Shown here: piece after piece, positions 17,398 through 29,224 of the stretch
Numbering within the stretch: position 1 is the first letter of the stretch
Layout: every line of letters starts with the position of its first letter
NCBI GenBank assembly: GCA_028284635.1
Contig: JANQRJ010000064.1
Coordinates: 1-33,182 of the forward strand
Length of the DNA stretch: 33,182 nt
Direction of reading: 5' to 3'
From: Pelagicoccus sp.
GTDB taxonomy: Bacteria > Verrucomicrobiota > Verrucomicrobiia > Opitutales > Opitutaceae
The notes under the pieces: generated by a model
Databases searched by the model: none
Told to the model about the DNA's origin: nothing
What the model saw: the letters and a program-made list of their open reading frames with translations, nothing else
Position numbers and translations under genes: made by a program

Positions 17398-19836
17398 CTA
17401 GTCGCGAATACCGTAAGCGGCCTTTTCCCGAACCTCGTTTTGAATCGCTTCGAAAACCGAATTCACTTCCTTGTCCTTCAGCGTGCGATCCATCGCGCGA
17501 AAAGTCATTGAAACAGCCACGCTCTTCTTGCCTTCCGGCAGGCCCTCGCCTTCGTAGACGTCGAAGACCTCGACCGCCTCGACGGAAAATCCCTTCGCAA
17601 GCTTGCCTGCCAACTTCTCCAAATCTCGAGCCACCACCGAAGCCTGTTCCCCCTTGTCAACAACCAGAGCGAGATCGCGACTGGAGGCGGGGAAAAGACT
17701 GAAAGGCTTGAACTTCAGTCGCTTTCCATCCCGCAAGCGCTCCGGCAGATAGCAGAGGGCGCCAGCATAGACTTCGCCTTGGATATCCATTTCCTTGATA
17801 CGCTGGAGGTTCATCATGCCTACCTGAGCGAAGAATCCGGCCTTCGGCTCGACATAGGCCGCGCTATGGCCTGATTCCCAAGCCACAATGTCTTCTTCCG
17901 CTTCTCTGATCTGAAACTTGCCGAGATCGAGTCCCGCTGCCTTGGCGATCAGCTCCAAGCGTTTCTTGGCCGAATAGAAGTCGTCGTACTGCCGCTCCTT
18001 CCAGCTGCGGCTTTGCCCACCGTTGCATTCCAGAAAGGCGACCGAGACCATCTCCACAATTCGTCCACCAAGTTCGCGAAAAATCCGTCCCGTCTCGAAG
18101 AAGCGATCCGTTCCAGTCTTGCGCGACTGATTCAGACGCAGAACCTCCAGCATCCCCGGCAGCAAACCGTGACGCAGCTGCGTCTGATCCTCGCTAATGG
18201 GGTTGAGCAAGGCCAGACGCTCCGGCGGCACCTCGCTGACGAACCTGCCTTGCTCCTCGACAGAGCGAAGCGTGTAGGTCACCGACTCGCAAAAACCTTG
18301 TCCCACCAACAGAGACGAACACTTGCGATTGAACTGGGTAATCGGGTTGTCCTTGGCGGCGGTAGCAGTCGCCCGCACCTGACCGCCCGGAATACGATGC
18401 GTACCGTAAATGCGAAGCGCTTCCTCGAGCAAATCGATCGGGCGAAGCAAATCGCTCCGGTAGCTCGGTATCGAAATCGTCCATACATCGTCGTTTCCGA
18501 CATCGACACTCAGATCCAAAAGCTCCCAGGCTTCCTTCATTTCCTCGTCGGAAATCTCGAAACCGGCCTTCGCTCTCACCCAATCAGGCGATATCTCGAT
18601 CTCGGTCTGCCAAATCGGTTCGCTACCGGCCGAGTAGCTATTCGCGCAGAGCTCGCCGCCAGCGATCTCCCGAATCAGACTGATAGCCCGTTCCATGGCA
18701 TAGCGCAGCGATAGCGGATCCACGCCGCGTTCGAAGCGGTAGGAGCTATCAGTAGATAGTCCCAGCTTTTTGGATACCCACCGAATCGTGGTCGGCTTGA
18801 AATAGGCGACCTCCAGGACGAGGTCCGTCGTGTCGTCCTTCACTTCCGAACTCCGCCCTCCCATCACGCCTGCCACCGCGAGAGCGCGTTCCTGATCGGC
18901 GATCACAGGCACGCGGCCGGTCAAACTCCGCGAAATGCCGTCGAGCGTTTCCATGGTCTCGCCTTCGGAAGCGTGACGCACCTGGATCGCCCGTCCTTTG
19001 ATATCGCGAGCATCGAATGCGTGCATCGGGTTGCCGCACTCGTGCATCACGAAGTTCGTGATGTCGACCACGTTGTTGATCGGGCGGAGGCCGACCGAGT
19101 TCAGATGCTCCTTCAGCCACGCCGGGCTAGGCCCGATCTTCACACCTTTGACTACACTGGCGAGATAGAGAGGACAATCTTCCTCCACCGTGACTGAAAC
19201 GCCGCCAAAGATATCCTCGCCATTCGGACGGGCCTCTTCTGGGGGAATGTCGTTGACTTCCGGATACCGGATGTCGCGGCGGTACCAAGCAGCGAGTTCG
19301 CGGGCGATGCCGAGATGGCAAAGGCAGTCAGGACGGTTCGGCGTAACCTCGAGATTGAAAACCGTATCGCTTTCCGTCAGCACGGCGTTGATCGGAGCGC
19401 CAAGAGCCGGGCTGCCTTCCAAAATAAGCAGGCCTGCATGGTCGTCGCCGACGCCGATTTCCTTGCCCGAGCACATCATGCCGTCCGACTCGACTCCACG
19501 CAGCTTGCTTCGCTTGATCTTGAAGCCGCCGGGAAGTTCGGCGCCGGGAAGAGCTACCGGCACGCGATCGCCCACCTTGTAGTTACTCGCCCCACACACG
19601 ATCGACTTCTCGCCGACCTCAGGGCCGCAATCGACGCGACAGACACCGAGCTTGTCGGCGTCGGGATGCTGGTCGCGCTGCAGGACTTCTCCTACCACCA
19701 CGTTTTCCAGCGCGGGAACGCCAGTGGTTTCGACATCGTCGACTTCGAAGCCGAGCAGCGTCAGAGAGTCGGAGATCTCATGGGGAGTCTCGTCAAGATC
19801 GACATAGCGACGAAGCCATTTGAGAGATACTTTCAC
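17398..19836 (-). CDS. pheT: phenylalanyl-tRNA synthetase beta subunit
   Basis: 812 residues, close to the usual ~800. With PheS it forms the (alpha-beta)2 enzyme charging tRNA-Phe. Domain order is complete: N-terminal MKVSLKWLRRYVDL, EMAP-type tRNA-binding domain (about 39-150, DQHPDADKLGVCRVD), B3/B4 editing domain (about 205-390, including LRPINNVVDITNFVMHECG), B5 domain (about 400-475), inactive class II core and C-terminal FDX-ACB anticodon domain (about 715-812, beginning FSLFPASSRDLALVVD). The start is a GTG at 19836, chosen because the protein begins exactly at the conserved family N-terminus; no Shine-Dalgarno is visible. It lies 36 bases after pheS. Confidence 0.98.
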   Translation of the reverse strand: MKVSLKWLRRYVDLDETPHEISDSLTLLGFEVDDVETTGVPALENVVVGEVLQRDQHPDADKLGVCRVDCGPEVGEKSIVCGASNYKVGDRVPVALPGAELPGGFKIKRSKLRGVESDGMMCSGKEIGVGDDHAGLLILEGSPALGAPINAVLTESDTVFNLEVTPNRPDCLCHLGIARELAAWYRRDIRYPEVNDIPPEEARPNGEDIFGGVSVTVEEDCPLYLASVVKGVKIGPSPAWLKEHLNSVGLRPINNVVDITNFVMHECGNPMHAFDARDIKGRAIQVRHASEGETMETLDGISRSLTGRVPVIADQERALAVAGVMGGRSSEVKDDTTDLVLEVAYFKPTTIRWVSKKLGLSTDSSYRFERGVDPLSLRYAMERAISLIREIAGGELCANSYSAGSEPIWQTEIEISPDWVRAKAGFEISDEEMKEAWELLDLSVDVGNDDVWTISIPSYRSDLLRPIDLLEEALRIYGTHRIPGGQVRATATAAKDNPITQFNRKCSSLLVGQGFCESVTYTLRSVEEQGRFVSEVPPERLALLNPISEDQTQLRHGLLPGMLEVLRLNQSRKTGTDRFFETGRIFRELGGRIVEMVSVAFLECNGGQSRSWKERQYDDFYSAKKRLELIAKAAGLDLGKFQIREAEEDIVAWESGHSAAYVEPKAGFFAQVGMMNLQRIKEMDIQGEVYAGALCYLPERLRDGKRLKFKPFSLFPASSRDLALVVDKGEQASVVARDLEKLAGKLAKGFSVEAVEVFDVYEGEGLPEGKKSVAVSMTFRAMDRTLKDKEVNSVFEAIQNEVREKAAYGIRD

Positions 19837-19872
19837 GGGAAAACAGTATTGAGTTTTGGATACGAAAGAAGA

Positions 19873-20913
19873 CTAGGCAAACTGAGACAGGAAACGTCCG
19901 TCGTTCTGATAGAAGTAGCGAATGTCGTCGATGCCATAGAGAATCATGGCGATACGCTCGATCCCCATGCCAAAGGCGAAGCCGGAATGCTTCTCCGCGT
20001 CATAGTCGACGGAATCGAAGACGGCAGGCTCGACCATGCCGCAGCCGGCTATCTCTACCCACTCGCTGCCAAGCTTGGCCAGGTGGCTGGACGAGAAGTC
20101 AACTTCGAAGCTTGGCTCGGTATAGGGGAAGAAGTGAGGGCGAAAGCGGGTCTTGGTACCCTTGCCAAGGAGTTGCTCGAAAAAGTAGTCGAGCACTGCC
20201 TTGAGATCGCGCACCGTCACGTTTTCGTCCACGTAGAGACCCTCGATCTGATGGAAGTTGGCGCTGTGCGTAGCGTCCACCGTATCGCGGCGAAAGCAGC
20301 GGCCAGGCGAGATGACGCGCAGCGGCGGCTTCTCTTTTAGCATGGTGCGAATCTGCACGGAAGAAGTATGGGTCCGCAGAAGGTAGCGCTCGTCTTGCTT
20401 TTTGGATACGTTGCCGAACTGGGCGTCGTCGGGCAGGTAGAAAGTGTCCTGCAAGTCGCGAGCTGGATGTTCGGCAGGCGTGTTCAACGCATCGAAACAG
20501 TAGTATTCCGTTTCGACTTCCGTGCCTTCCACAACAGTGAATCCGATCTGCTTGAAGATCCCGCAGATCTCCTCGCGCGTCTTCGTCAGAGGATGGCTAC
20601 TGCCAGGACCGGGGATCGGGGCGGGCAGCGAAGGATCGACCGCTGGACCGATGCGGGCAGCAAGCTCGGCAGCCTCGATCGCCACGAGAGCCTCGTCGTA
20701 GAGACCCTGAATCCGCTGCTTGGCCTGGTTGAGCAGCTTGCCGAAAGTCGGGCGATCCTCCTTCGGGATCGAACCCATGTTCTTCATCACGCGCGTCAAG
20801 GCGCCATTCGGGCCGGAGATCCCAGCCTTGGCGGCCTCGAAACCGGCGCGATTGCTCGCGGCAGCTATCTTCTGCTTAGCGTCTTCTACGATTTGCTTGA
20901 GTTCGTCTTCCAT
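19873..20913 (-). CDS. pheS: phenylalanyl-tRNA synthetase alpha subunit
   Basis: 346 residues from ATG 20913. The catalytic class II subunit activating phenylalanine. An N-terminal coiled-coil (about 1-90, for tRNA contact) precedes the catalytic core with HPLTKTREEI, THTSSVQIRTM, motif 2 GRCFRRDTVDATHS, FHQIEGL, FPYTEPSFEVD and motif 3 GFAFGMGIERIAMI. All are intact. It follows rplT with a hairpin plus T-run between them (20946-20982), so its expression may be set by readthrough or attenuation. Confidence 0.98.
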   Translation of the reverse strand: MEDELKQIVEDAKQKIAAASNRAGFEAAKAGISGPNGALTRVMKNMGSIPKEDRPTFGKLLNQAKQRIQGLYDEALVAIEAAELAARIGPAVDPSLPAPIPGPGSSHPLTKTREEICGIFKQIGFTVVEGTEVETEYYCFDALNTPAEHPARDLQDTFYLPDDAQFGNVSKKQDERYLLRTHTSSVQIRTMLKEKPPLRVISPGRCFRRDTVDATHSANFHQIEGLYVDENVTVRDLKAVLDYFFEQLLGKGTKTRFRPHFFPYTEPSFEVDFSSSHLAKLGSEWVEIAGCGMVEPAVFDSVDYDAEKHSGFAFGMGIERIAMILYGIDDIRYFYQNDGRFLSQFA

Positions 20914-20945
20914 GGGAAGCTGGTTGGAGGGAGTCTTGGAAAATG

Positions 20946-20982
20946 AAAAAAGGAGCCCGAGCAGAAACTCGAACTCCTTTGG
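20946..20982 (-). terminator. terminator/attenuator between rplT and pheS
   Basis: On the minus strand AAAGGAG, two unpaired bases, CGAG, loop TTTCTG, CTCG, two unpaired bases and CTCCTTT form an interrupted 11-bp stem that runs into TTTTTT. It lies 33 bases upstream of the pheS ATG. A second hairpin just after rplT (about 21004-21027, CCGA-GCTC paired around ACGCAAA) could be an alternative structure. Either a simple rplT terminator or a pheST attenuator is possible. Confidence 0.65.
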
Positions 20983-21051
20983 AATAAAGGCTAATCTTGA
21001 GGTCCGAGCTCTTTGCGTGAGCTTCGGAAAATCGTTGTCGGGACTTTTTCC

Positions 21052-21426
21052 CTACGCGGCGTCGGCCTTGGCCTTCAGGGCTTCCTTGGCCTTCTCGACC
21101 AGAGCCTTGAACGCGACGGCGTCGTTTACCGCGATATCAGCCAGGACCTTGCGGTCGAGCTCGATTTCCGCAGCCTTGAGGCCTTCGGTAAATCGGCTGT
21201 AGCTGATGTCGAGTTCGCGACAAGCGGCGTTGATGCGCACGATCCAGAGGGAACGCCAGGTGCGCTTCTTGGCGCGGCGGTCGCGGTAGGCGTACTGCAG
21301 GCCATGGGCCACAGCCTCCTTGGCGTATTTGTAGAGGCGGGACTTGTTGCCGAAGTAGCCCTTGGCTTGCTTCAGCATCTTCTTTCGCCGCTTGTTGTAG
21401 GCAGGTGCGTTGGTTGCTCTAGGCAT
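21052..21426 (-). CDS. rplT: 50S ribosomal protein L20
   Basis: 124 residues from ATG 21426. A 23S rRNA-binding protein needed early in large-subunit assembly. The N-terminus is canonical ([20 protein letters not shown], then AKGYFG), followed by [18 protein letters not shown] and [21 protein letters not shown] slightly long Ala/Lys-rich C-terminal tail brings it above the usual ~118 residues. It follows rpmI as in most bacteria. In several bacteria L20 represses its own operon by binding the leader; the 89-base rpmI-rplT gap shows no obvious mimic. Confidence 0.98.
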   Translation of the reverse strand: MPRATNAPAYNKRRKKMLKQAKGYFGNKSRLYKYAKEAVAHGLQYAYRDRRAKKRTWRSLWIVRINAACRELDISYSRFTEGLKAAEIELDRKVLADIAVNDAVAFKALVEKAKEALKAKADAA

Positions 21427-21515
21427 GTTCTATTTCTTTCTAGTACTGGATTTCGTCAGGTCGCCTAAAATGAGATGTTACCTGGACGAAATAATTGTCG
21501 GCTGAACAAGGACTT

Positions 21516-21710
21516 CTAAAGGCCGTGAGGCAAGCCGCGCATGAGGTCGGCCTGACGTCCGGCGGAGACGGATTTGTCCTTGTTGAGGTTGCGCTTCTGC
21601 TTGGTCGTCTTCTGGTGAAGATGGTGACGCTGCCCAGGCGAACGGCGAATGAGTTTGCCGCTGCCAGTTAGCTTGAAGCGCTTTGCTATGGATTTCTTGG
21701 TCTTTTGCAT
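21516..21710 (-). CDS. rpmI: 50S ribosomal protein L35
   Basis: 64 residues from ATG 21710. A small basic ribosomal protein: MQKTKKSIAKRFKLTGSGK, IRRSPGQRHHLHQKTTKQKR and the C-terminal RQADLMRGLPHGL. Typical MPKMKTKKAAAKRF forms are recognisable at the start, although Gln replaces Pro at position 2. Reading is open upstream to 21905, but homology starts at this ATG. The usual infC neighbour is absent; instead two tRNA genes lie upstream, so a translocation of the rpmI-rplT pair away from infC is likely. Confidence 0.96.
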   Translation of the reverse strand: MQKTKKSIAKRFKLTGSGKLIRRSPGQRHHLHQKTTKQKRNLNKDKSVSAGRQADLMRGLPHGL

Positions 21711-21910
21711 GACTTTGAAGGAAGCGACAACAAAGATGCAAAAGCCCCAGCGTGTAAAGGGGAAAGAAGGGGAAATACGCCTTTCGCCCAGGTCGCCAAA
21801 GTCGACGGATTTTGGCCATCGAGCGACTCTTCGAAACTCCATCGACCAGCCACCTATCGCTCCGCCCGCTAGAGCCGACTGCAAATCAGTGAAACAGCGC
21901 TGCAAAAAAC

Positions 21911-21986
21911 TGGAGCCGGCGATGGGACTCGAACCCGCAACCTACTGATTACAAATCAGTTGCTCTACCAATTGAGCTACGCCGGC
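21911..21986 (-). tRNA. tRNA-Thr (anticodon TGT)
   Basis: A complete cloverleaf with CCA encoded (76 nt). The acceptor GCCGGCG pairs fully with CGCCGGC, and the discriminator is T. The D arm is AGCTCAATTGGTAGAGCA, the anticodon stem-loop is CTGATTTGTAATCAG with anticodon TGT reading ACA, and the T arm is GCGGGTTCGAGTCCCAT-type. It lies about 200 bases upstream of rpmI and 49 bases downstream of tRNA-Lys. Confidence 0.97.
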
Positions 21987-22035
21987 TTTGTCTGAACGAA
22001 CTACGGAATCGGCTTCCGTGGAGACTTCTGAAATT

Positions 22036-22111
<76 letters not shown>

Positions 22112-22365
22112 ATTTGCGAAAGGGACACGAACCTCCAGCGAACATTCTTCGTGTCAATATCGTTTTCGAAAATCGACGCTAAAAAGGAGGGCTCGTCTGA
22201 AAACCACGATGGGAGAGTCACGGCCAAAAATACGGCTCCGTCATCGTAGAGAATCCCTTCAGAATCTAAAAGCTGCCTAGCTAACGAACATCGCCCGCCA
22301 TGAGCTTGCCATTTAAAAAGACAACCTTGACTTTTAATGCGGCAAATAACTGATAATCAGTGACC

Positions 22366-23670
<1,305 letters not shown>

Positions 23671-23702
23671 CGAAAACTGCTCTCCAGCTACTGTTTCCTC
23701 CC

Positions 23703-23715
23703 GTAGCCGAACTCG
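23703..23715. repeat. short copy of the gtagccgaactcg repeat
   Basis: 13 bases identical to 5310-5322 inside the 31-bp inverted repeat. It sits in the 59-bp accD-folC gap on the non-coding strand. Confidence 0.45.
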
Positions 23716-23729
23716 TTCACGACAAGGAG

Positions 23730-24590
23730 CTACGCCGACTTCGGCTCCTTTTTAGTGTAGAGCGCCGCGAGGATGTCGCGCAGGCGGTCACGCATCTCGG
23801 TACGCGGCACTATTTGGTCTATCAAGCCGCGCTGGAGCAGAAACTCCGCCGACTGAAAGCCCTCCGGCAGCTCTTCGTTCGTCGTTTCCTTGATCACGCG
23901 CGGGCCAGCAAAGCAAATCATCGCGCCCGGCTCCGCGATATTAACGTCGCCCAAAGTCGCGAAGCTAGCTGTCACGCCGCCGGTCGTAGGATGAGTCAGA
24001 ATCGAAATATATGGGAGGCCAGCCTTCGCAAGGCGGCCCAAGGCCGCACTTGTCTTTGCCATCTGCATGAGACTGAGGATCCCCTCCATCATGCGAGCGC
24101 CGCCAGAGCTGGAAACCACGATACAAGGAATCTTCTTTTCCAAGGCCCGCTCGATGGCCCGAGTCACTTTCTCGCCGACGACCGAACCCATCGAGCCACC
24201 GCCAAACTGAAAATCGAACACCGCGATCGAGACCGGGATCTCGTGGATCTTTCCCAGGCCGCTGACCAAGGCGTCCTTCTCGCCAGTTTTCTTCTGATAC
24301 TTGAGCAACCTATCCTTGTAGGAAGCCGAATCGACGAACTCCAAGGCATCCGTCGGAGCAAGCTCCTTGTCCGTTTCCTGAAAAGAGCCCTCGTCCAACA
24401 GATGCTTCAGCCGTTCGCGAGCCGTTATCGGAAAATGGTAGCCGCTCTTCGGGACGACGTTCTGGTTCTGCTCGAGCTCCTTATTGTAGATGATATCTCC
24501 CGTGAGCGGGCACTTCTGCCACATGCCCCGAGGGATGTCCTTCTTCTTTACGACAACGGTCGAGTATTTCGGTTTTTGGAAAAGCGCCAT
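23730..24590 (-). CDS. accD: acetyl-CoA carboxylase carboxyltransferase subunit beta
   Basis: 286 residues from ATG 24590, preceded by AGGAGG with 8-base spacing. With AccA it transfers the carboxyl group from biotin to acetyl-CoA, the first step of fatty-acid synthesis. The crotonase-like core is intact: [52 protein letters not shown] and [20 protein letters not shown]. The N-terminal zinc ribbon, normally C-x2-C-x15-C-x2-C, reads C27-P-L-T30 ... V46-P-K-S49, so three of four ligands are replaced. The surrounding residues ([23 protein letters not shown]) remain ribbon-like, so the fold may persist without metal. Family assignment is firm. Confidence 0.96.
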   Translation of the reverse strand: MALFQKPKYSTVVVKKKDIPRGMWQKCPLTGDIIYNKELEQNQNVVPKSGYHFPITARERLKHLLDEGSFQETDKELAPTDALEFVDSASYKDRLLKYQKKTGEKDALVSGLGKIHEIPVSIAVFDFQFGGGSMGSVVGEKVTRAIERALEKKIPCIVVSSSGGARMMEGILSLMQMAKTSAALGRLAKAGLPYISILTHPTTGGVTASFATLGDVNIAEPGAMICFAGPRVIKETTNEELPEGFQSAEFLLQRGLIDQIVPRTEMRDRLRDILAALYTKKEPKSA

Positions 24591-24636
24591 GCTCTAAGCC
24601 TCCTATTTGCGGGATGAGAAAATCGATGGTCCGGCA

Positions 24637-25374
24637 TCAGCCGTGCCCGACGGACAAGACGTCTACACGACTCGCTCCAACCTTGCGCAAGACTGCCGCG
24701 CAAGCGTTGAGAGTGGAACCAGTAGTGAAGACGTCATCGACAACGACATAACGAAAGCCGGACTCAATGGCGCGATTGCGGCGCAATGAAAAGGCATTTC
24801 TGAGATTGCGAATCCGCTGCTGGCGGCCGAACTTCGTTTGCGATGGCGTATCGACCACCCGACGCAAAAGGTCCGCCACTCCGCAGTCCGGGAAAGCCGC
24901 CACAAGCTCTCTCACGATGAGCTCGCTCTGATTGTAGCCCCGCTCGCGCAGCTTCAGAGGATGAAGCGGCACCGGAACCAGCGTCGCCCCAGCCAAGAAA
25001 CCCTCCAACTCGGGAGCCGCTTCGGCGATACGACGCAAGTCAGGCAGGGCCCAGATCCCCTTTTCGTACTTGAGAGCATGGATCAAGTCCCGCACCGGCC
25101 CGCGAAACAAAGCCATCGACCAGCCCTGACCGAATTCCGGCTGCAGATGCTCGCAGTGCATGCAGTGCGCTTTCGATTCCGCTTCGCCGAAAAAAGGGAA
25201 GCCGCACGTCAAGCAACGCGGACTGCGCACCAACTGCACCCTAGGCTCGCAGTCTCGGCAAATAGCATCGTAGCCAGCGCCCTCGACAGGCTCCCCGCAG
25301 GAGACGCACTGGGATGGGAAGACCGTCGCCAAGGCCGGCCGAAAAACGTGCCTAATCCCAGCGAAAACCTTCAT
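24637..25374 (-). CDS. ComF-family phosphoribosyltransferase-like protein
   Basis: 245 residues from ATG 25374; a GTG at 25383 would add three. The N-terminal zinc-ribbon region has CVSCGEPV, CRDC, CLTCGFPF and CMHCEHLQPEF. The middle segment is ALFRGPVRDLIHALKYEKG. The C-terminal type I phosphoribosyltransferase fold has VPVPLHPLKLRERGYNQSEL, FGRQQRIRNLRNAF and the PRPP loop VVVDDVFTTGSTLNAC. ComF/GntX proteins are linked to DNA uptake in some bacteria, but the substrate is unknown and many non-competent bacteria carry one. It sits 46 bases upstream of accD and 16 bases downstream of the phosphorylase gene. Confidence 0.93.
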   Translation of the reverse strand: MKVFAGIRHVFRPALATVFPSQCVSCGEPVEGAGYDAICRDCEPRVQLVRSPRCLTCGFPFFGEAESKAHCMHCEHLQPEFGQGWSMALFRGPVRDLIHALKYEKGIWALPDLRRIAEAAPELEGFLAGATLVPVPLHPLKLRERGYNQSELIVRELVAAFPDCGVADLLRRVVDTPSQTKFGRQQRIRNLRNAFSLRRNRAIESGFRYVVVDDVFTTGSTLNACAAVLRKVGASRVDVLSVGHG

Positions 25375-25399
25375 GCCATCCACGATACAACGCCGAGCT

Positions 25400-27687
<2,288 letters not shown>

Positions 27688-27722
27688 CCGTGGTTGAAAA
27701 ACGGTTACAGAAGAACTTCAGC

Positions 27723-27753
27723 AAGCCTGGCGCCCCTCGGCGCCAGGCTTTTT
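27723..27753 (+). terminator. rho-independent terminator of eno
   Basis: A perfect 12-bp stem (aagcctggcgcc with ggcgccaggctt), CCTC loop and T-run, 36 bases after the eno stop. Confidence 0.95.
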
Positions 27754-27818
27754 CTTGCATCGCTTGGCAACATAGGGCCACTGCTCGCGCCGCTACTCGG
27801 ATACATGCGGAAGACCAG

Positions 27819-28901
27819 TCAACGCCCCCACGTCAAACAGCACCCGCCGCGCAACTCGAGAGTATTTCCAGTGGAACTCAGTTTTCCCGTTTCCGGATCT
27901 ATGCGAAAACTGTGAAGCCCACCTTCGTGCTGATTCGCAGCCACCAAATACCCGCCGCAAGGCGATAAACCGAAAGCCCTCGGCTCCTTGCCACCCGAAG
28001 GAGAGTTCTGGACCAAACGCAAAAAGCCATCCTCGCCAATCCCGTAGACGGAAATCGTGCTGTCCCCTCGCTCCGAGGCATATAGAAACCTCCCACCAGG
28101 ATGGACCTGGATATGGGCCGACGAATGGGGCCCATTATAGCCAGGAGCATGCATGCTGTATCTGGCAACCCCTTGGAGCTTCCCCGATCCGGCATCGTAG
28201 GAAAGCAGATCGACCATCGCCGTCAGCTCGCAAATGACATAGGCCCAGCGACCGCTGGGATGAAACGACATGTGACGCGGACCCGAACCCGGCGTCGCGG
28301 ACCAGTCGAGCTCCCTCTGCGGCAGCAACTGCCAGGAATCGCGATCCACTTTATATACGAAAACCTTGTCCGCCCCCAAGTCCGGCGCGAAAGCGAAAAC
28401 TCCCTCCGCATCCGGATAGATCGCATGAGCATGCGGAGCAGTCTGGCGCGTCGGGTGAACGCTTCCCCCCTCGTGAGCCATCACCGAACTCGCCTCCCGC
28501 AACTCCCCGTTCGGCAAGGTAGGGAAAAGCGCCACCGAGCCACCCAAGTAGCTCGCCACAGCCACGAACTCCCCCTTCGGATCGCAGCTGATATGGCAGG
28601 CGCTTCCCGAACCGGGAAAGGTCTGGACGTTGAGCTTGCGCAGGCTGCCGTCAGCCTCGATCGAGAAAGCCGCTACTTTCGCATCGGATGCCCTATCGCT
28701 CTCCCTGTACTCGCTCACCGAATACAAAAATCGACCACTGGGACTTACAGCCTGGAAAGAAGGATTCTCTATATCCGAGAAGCGGTGAAGCCGCTCCATG
28801 CCGCCAGTGGCGGCATCCCAACGCAAGGTGGAGATTCCCTCTCCCGTGAAGCCCTCCGCAGGAGAAGCCAGTCGATTATAACATCCAGTATACAGTTTCA
28901 T
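27819..28901 (-). CDS. lactonase-family seven-bladed beta-propeller (6-phosphogluconolactonase type)
   Basis: 360 residues from ATG 28901. It fits the YbhE-type lactonase family, whose E. coli member hydrolyses 6-phosphogluconolactone in the oxidative pentose phosphate pathway. Repeated blade motifs are seen: NPSFQAVSPSGRFLYSVSE, ACHISCDPKGEFVAVASYLG, PHAHAIYPDAEGVFAFAPDL, GPRHMSFHPSGRWAYVICEL, AHIQVHPGGRFLYASERGD and PRAFGLSPCGGYLVAANQHE. The conserved His/Arg/Glu cluster of the central channel is present (PHAH, GPRH, CEL). No signal peptide, so cytoplasmic. Related proteins act on other sugar lactones, so the exact lactone is not fixed. It is convergent with eno and lies left of a sugar-acid gene cluster. 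Confidence 0.92.
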   Translation of the reverse strand: MKLYTGCYNRLASPAEGFTGEGISTLRWDAATGGMERLHRFSDIENPSFQAVSPSGRFLYSVSEYRESDRASDAKVAAFSIEADGSLRKLNVQTFPGSGSACHISCDPKGEFVAVASYLGGSVALFPTLPNGELREASSVMAHEGGSVHPTRQTAPHAHAIYPDAEGVFAFAPDLGADKVFVYKVDRDSWQLLPQRELDWSATPGSGPRHMSFHPSGRWAYVICELTAMVDLLSYDAGSGKLQGVARYSMHAPGYNGPHSSAHIQVHPGGRFLYASERGDSTISVYGIGEDGFLRLVQNSPSGGKEPRAFGLSPCGGYLVAANQHEGGLHSFRIDPETGKLSSTGNTLELRGGCCLTWGR

Positions 28902-29224
28902 AACGTGTAGATTATTAAAATTGGCCTTTCAAGTTCGGCTACTACTATACCAGACTTACTCATGGATCGAACGTCAGTCTTCGGCATTTGTGGAAACGTA
29001 GCTGCGTTCGCGAATAAAGAGGCTTTGGCGACAGCGAAGCGAAAAACATGCGTAGCGGGCGCCGGGGATCCGCGTTCTCACGAACGCGGCTACGAAATCG
29101 CGGGGCCCGAATCGAACTATTCAACATGCCTTAGGAACATGGAGAAACTTCGACCTTTTACAAAACCATTTCGCGCGTTCCGGCACGTAAACAAGCTCTC
29201 TACTCGATTTCTCCCTATCGATCG
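28902..29224. other. 323-bp intergenic region carrying repeat elements, no gene seen
   Basis: Between the lactonase gene and the SDR gene, both on the minus strand. It holds an 11-base reverse copy of the gtagccgaact repeat (28932-28942) and the inverted-repeat-bounded element at 28997-29094. No credible ORF. An AT-rich patch just upstream of the lactonase ATG probably includes its promoter. Confidence 0.6.
28997..29094. repeat. 98-bp intergenic element with terminal inverted repeats
   Basis: The ends 28997-29013 (cgtagctgcgttcgcga) and 29078-29094 (tcacgaacgcggctacg) are inverted copies with 15 of 17 matches. The right end also forms an internal 8-bp hairpin (29070-29077 with 29082-29089, loop tcac). 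The right-end motif recurs at 251-265. The form suggests a REP- or MITE-like non-coding repeat. Confidence 0.6.

Noticed and set aside
20935-21000. Phe-rich leader peptide upstream of pheS
   Set aside because: A frame with several Phe codons exists (in phase with pheS), but no ATG/GTG/TTG start with a ribosome site precedes it.
21860-21910. tRNA-like fragment with gactgcaaatcagt (resembling a Cys anticodon loop) beside tRNA-Thr
   Set aside because: No T arm, no acceptor pairing and no cloverleaf could be built; only the anticodon-like patch fits.
22327-22357. plus-strand promoter-like TTGACT ... GATAAT
   Set aside because: Nothing on the plus strand lies downstream; folC is on the other strand, so it is probably chance.
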